From: a virus
DNA: 54,776 nucleotides
Virus record (IMG/VR): IMGVR_UViG_3300013132_000063
Coordinates: 1 to 54,776 of that record
Strand: one strand, 5' to 3'
The translations under genes were made by a program, and so were the position numbers. Below the pieces are notes generated by a model. The model was given only the letters and a program-made list of their open reading frames with translations. It was not told where the DNA came from and made no database searches. Shown here piece after piece: positions 52,589 to 54,776 of this stretch (position 1 is its first letter; each line of letters opens with the position of its first letter).

Positions 52589-54776
52589 TTCGTCTATCCT
52601 CCTTCCATTCGCTAATGAGTTCTAAATCTACCTTTTCTGGAAATGTTGGAACGTCAGGAACACTTACTTTGAACCCAACAATTTTACGGACAATAATGTC
52701 ACCTCTAGGCTCTAAGTCATCTCCTAAACGAAGACGCACGAAGTCGTCATCAATAATTATTGAGCACCAATCTCCTGGCAAGTAGTCGCCAACAACAGGG
52801 TTGAGTGAACCATTCACTGACATACTAAATGTCAACTCTGGCGGTCTTGCTTCTGCTAAAAACTCCTCTGCATAGTCATACAAAGCCTCTTCGCCAATAG
52901 CATCTTTCTGCTCCTCAATTAAATCTAAAACTGGCCAGCCAGCGCCAAGTAAGTCTGTAGCAGAAGCGGCAGCGTAGGGATTAGAAGCATCTCCACTCAA
53001 TCCGTCATTATTTCCGCCAACCCACATACGAGTCGCCGAGTCTTCAGCACTTTCATCAATTTTGAAGTTAAGAATGTTGCCTGGATACTCAAATACAAAC
53101 TGGTCAGCCCCAAGATAACTAATCGGATGAACAAGTCCAATGTAGCCAGAAGCAGCAGTAGAAGGAACATTTAGGTTGTAAGACTTGAATGTAAAAGTTG
53201 TTGATGTTGGAGCAGAGACAACAGTTTGAGTTCCATCAAAGTAATTACCAACATCAGAAACAACAACCTCTTCACCAACCTCAAGCCCGTGGGCTACTTC
53301 AGTTGTAAGGGTTGCTATGTTTGATGAAAGTTCTTTGTTTGTTACTCTAATTTTTGTTGGCGGGTCAAAGAATGGTACAAATCTAAATGTACGAGTAAAT
53401 TCATCATTTTGAAAGTCACAATCAATGCGATACTCAAAACCATTTAAGTCTTTAGCAAACTCTTCTAAAATTTCACCAAAGTAGCGAAGGTCAGAGCCTC
53501 TAAATACCTGCTGAGTTACGCCGATATATTTGCCACTTACATCTGCGGTAGAGGCGATATCCACATCTGAATTAGCAGAGAATGAGCCATAAGTTCCAGC
53601 AACAGCCCTTGCTCCCCACTTCACCACTCCGCCAAAGACACCTTCAGCAGTTACATTTAGAATCTTAAATAAGTTGTATCTAAATGTGGTTGAGTTGTCT
53701 ACCTTAGAGACAACATGAGTTCCGTCAAATACTTCATCATTTATCTCAACTACTATGCTTTTTCCAGCAGAAAGCCCGTGTGCGGCTGAAGTAACTAACA
53801 CAGCGCTTTTATAAGAAGCAACACCATCAACAACAGGAGTAGAGGCAATATTGGCAATAGTCTTTGCGTAGGTAAAAGTTGTAGTCGTAGGAGTGCTTGC
53901 TACAGTGTAAGTTCCGTTTAGGTTACTATCAACATTGGAGATACTTACCTCATCGCCCACCTGTAAATAGTGAGTTGCTGAAGTTGTGATGGTAACTATG
54001 TTGCTAGAAGCAACTTTGTTTGTGACAGAAAGTGAAGTAGTTTCTATTGCTTTAGATGTTACATTGTAAGAAGCCAGCCCGCTAACAGCGACAGGAGAAA
54101 TATTGGCAGGGCTCCCAGCAACATCAAATGTAAATGTTGTAGAGGTGGGTATTTCTTTGATAGTCACAAAACTATTCAAAGCATTGTCAACATCAACAAT
54201 TTCAAGAAGTTGTCCTTCTATAAAATCATGCGGCAAAGCAGTAGTCAGCGTGGCTACACCGCTAGTCATAGACTTGTTTGTAACTGCGTACTCTGTCTCA
54301 CTGGCAGGTTTGATTTCGTCATTGACAAATTCGTTCTCTCCAAAGTCATCGGAAAGCCAGCCAAGAATGTCTCTTGTCACATCATAAGAATCGACAATGG
54401 TTCTGGCTGTTCCAGTGCTTGAGTTTGAGGCAGCAAGAGTGGCTGCTGTGGTAAATGTAAAACTAGCCAAAGAAGGAATGCTTGCTATGGTGTGAGTTCC
54501 GTTTAGAGCAGAGTTTAGATTGAGAACTTTTACCTTATCTCCAGCAGAAAATCCGTGCTCTGTGTCTGTAAATACTGTTGCAGTTCCGCTTCCTGCTTGA
54601 TAGCGAGAACAATAAACTCCCTCAGAGCCATAATAAAGAGTCTGCCAAACAGCACGATGATAGAGATAACTTATAAACTCTTGACCATCAACTTGTAAAG
54701 TTTTATTCGCTGGGTCGTATGAGCGAGACCAGATTATTCCACCCCAGACGCAGACGCCATTACGAAGAATATAAAG
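52581..54776 (-). CDS. Minor tail protein (5' truncated by window edge)
   Basis: The frame is open to the last base of the window, so the true start is outside; apparent starts such as the TTG at 54470 are internal. The visible N-terminal part reads RNGVCVWGGIIWSRSYDP and VDGQEFISYLYHRA, typical of actinophage minor tail proteins of the baseplate hub. Then at least four copies of the NK-x-x-x-x-NIATLTT..H.L..GD.V module alternate with tail core domains, one containing DCDFQNDEFTRTFRFVP. The C-terminus (SISVNGSLNPVVGDYLPGDW-like region, then VRLRLGDDLEP) resembles the hub domain that holds the adhesins. Confidence 0.82.
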   Translation of the reverse strand, partial: LYILRNGVCVWGGIIWSRSYDPANKTLQVDGQEFISYLYHRAVWQTLYYGSEGVYCSRYQAGSGTATVFTDTEHGFSAGDKVKVLNLNSALNGTHTIASIPSLASFTFTTAATLAASNSSTGTARTIVDSYDVTRDILGWLSDDFGENEFVNDEIKPASETEYAVTNKSMTSGVATLTTALPHDFIEGQLLEIVDVDNALNSFVTIKEIPTSTTFTFDVAGSPANISPVAVSGLASYNVTSKAIETTSLSVTNKVASSNIVTITTSATHYLQVGDEVSISNVDSNLNGTYTVASTPTTTTFTYAKTIANIASTPVVDGVASYKSAVLVTSAAHGLSAGKSIVVEINDEVFDGTHVVSKVDNSTTFRYNLFKILNVTAEGVFGGVVKWGARAVAGTYGSFSANSDVDIASTADVSGKYIGVTQQVFRGSDLRYFGEILEEFAKDLNGFEYRIDCDFQNDEFTRTFRFVPFFDPPTKIRVTNKELSSNIATLTTEVAHGLEVGEEVVVSDVGNYFDGTQTVVSAPTSTTFTFKSYNLNVPSTAASGYIGLVHPISYLGADQFVFEYPGNILNFKIDESAEDSATRMWVGGNNDGLSGDASNPYAAASATDLLGAGWPVLDLIEEQKDAIGEEALYDYAEEFLAEARPPELTFSMSVNGSLNPVVGDYLPGDWCSIIIDDDFVRLRLGDDLEPRGDIIVRKIVGFKVSVPDVPTFPEKVDLELISEWKEDRRNA

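Noticed and set aside
54468-54470. TTG as start of the last minor tail gene
   Set aside because: The frame stays open to the window end with clear tail-protein sequence (VWGGIIWSR) upstream, so the start lies outside.

Overview
The window is part of the genome of a tailed double-stranded DNA phage (Caudoviricetes, probably a siphovirus) that very likely infects an actinobacterium. Host evidence: two WhiB-type Fe-S regulators, a family essentially confined to Actinobacteria and their phages, plus minor tail proteins of actinophage type. The DNA is AT-rich, which would fit a freshwater low-GC actinobacterium of the acI/Nanopelagicales kind; that is inference. Capsid, portal and tape-measure genes are not in the window, and the genes at both ends run off the edge, so this is a fragment.

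Layout. (1) 1-3086, plus strand: an end-truncated acidic Pro-Glu repeat protein, a two-helix membrane peptide, a probable small terminase and the large terminase. (2) 3083-5952, minus strand: a primase-polymerase/SF3 helicase and a small HTH protein, read from a divergent control region at about 5953-6141. (3) 6142-8259, plus: a membrane/coiled-coil protein, a basic HTH protein and a metallophosphoesterase. (4) 8425-30428, plus: about 22 kb of tightly packed fibre and adhesin genes. Five encode collagen-like Gly-X-Y proteins dominated by Gly-Pro-Thr. The rest include a seven-repeat beta-propeller, two large proteins with tandem CBM5/12-like repeats, three glycine-rich adhesins and several small beta-rich proteins. 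Most genes overlap or abut, so they probably form one late operon. (5) 30432-37037, alternating strands, much of it very AT-rich: two 2-oxoglutarate/Fe(II) oxygenases (one prolyl-4-hydroxylase-like), two paralogous DUF6065-like proteins, a flavin-dependent halogenase with a small membrane protein, an unknown protein, a glycosyltransferase with TPR-like repeats, and a SAM methyltransferase. (6) 36991-47968, minus: early region with two WhiB proteins, small unknown genes, a possible second glycosyltransferase, an SSB-like protein, a Sak4-like ATPase, a Cas4-like nuclease, a SNF2/HARP helicase, a RuvC-like resolvase and a family-A DNA polymerase. (7) 48023-54776, minus: tail genes, namely an Ig/FN3-like giant protein, a tail-tip protein and a truncated minor tail protein.

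The most interesting idea is that region 5 is a protein-modification island serving the fibres of region 4. The fibres present hundreds of Gly-Pro-Thr triplets. Next door lie an enzyme set that could hydroxylate proline, glycosylate threonine, halogenate aromatic residues and methylate. From collagen-peptide work as I recall it, Gly-Pro-Thr triple helices are stabilised by X-position hydroxyproline and by Y-position glycosyl-threonine. The gene neighbourhood is seen directly; the substrate link is inference.
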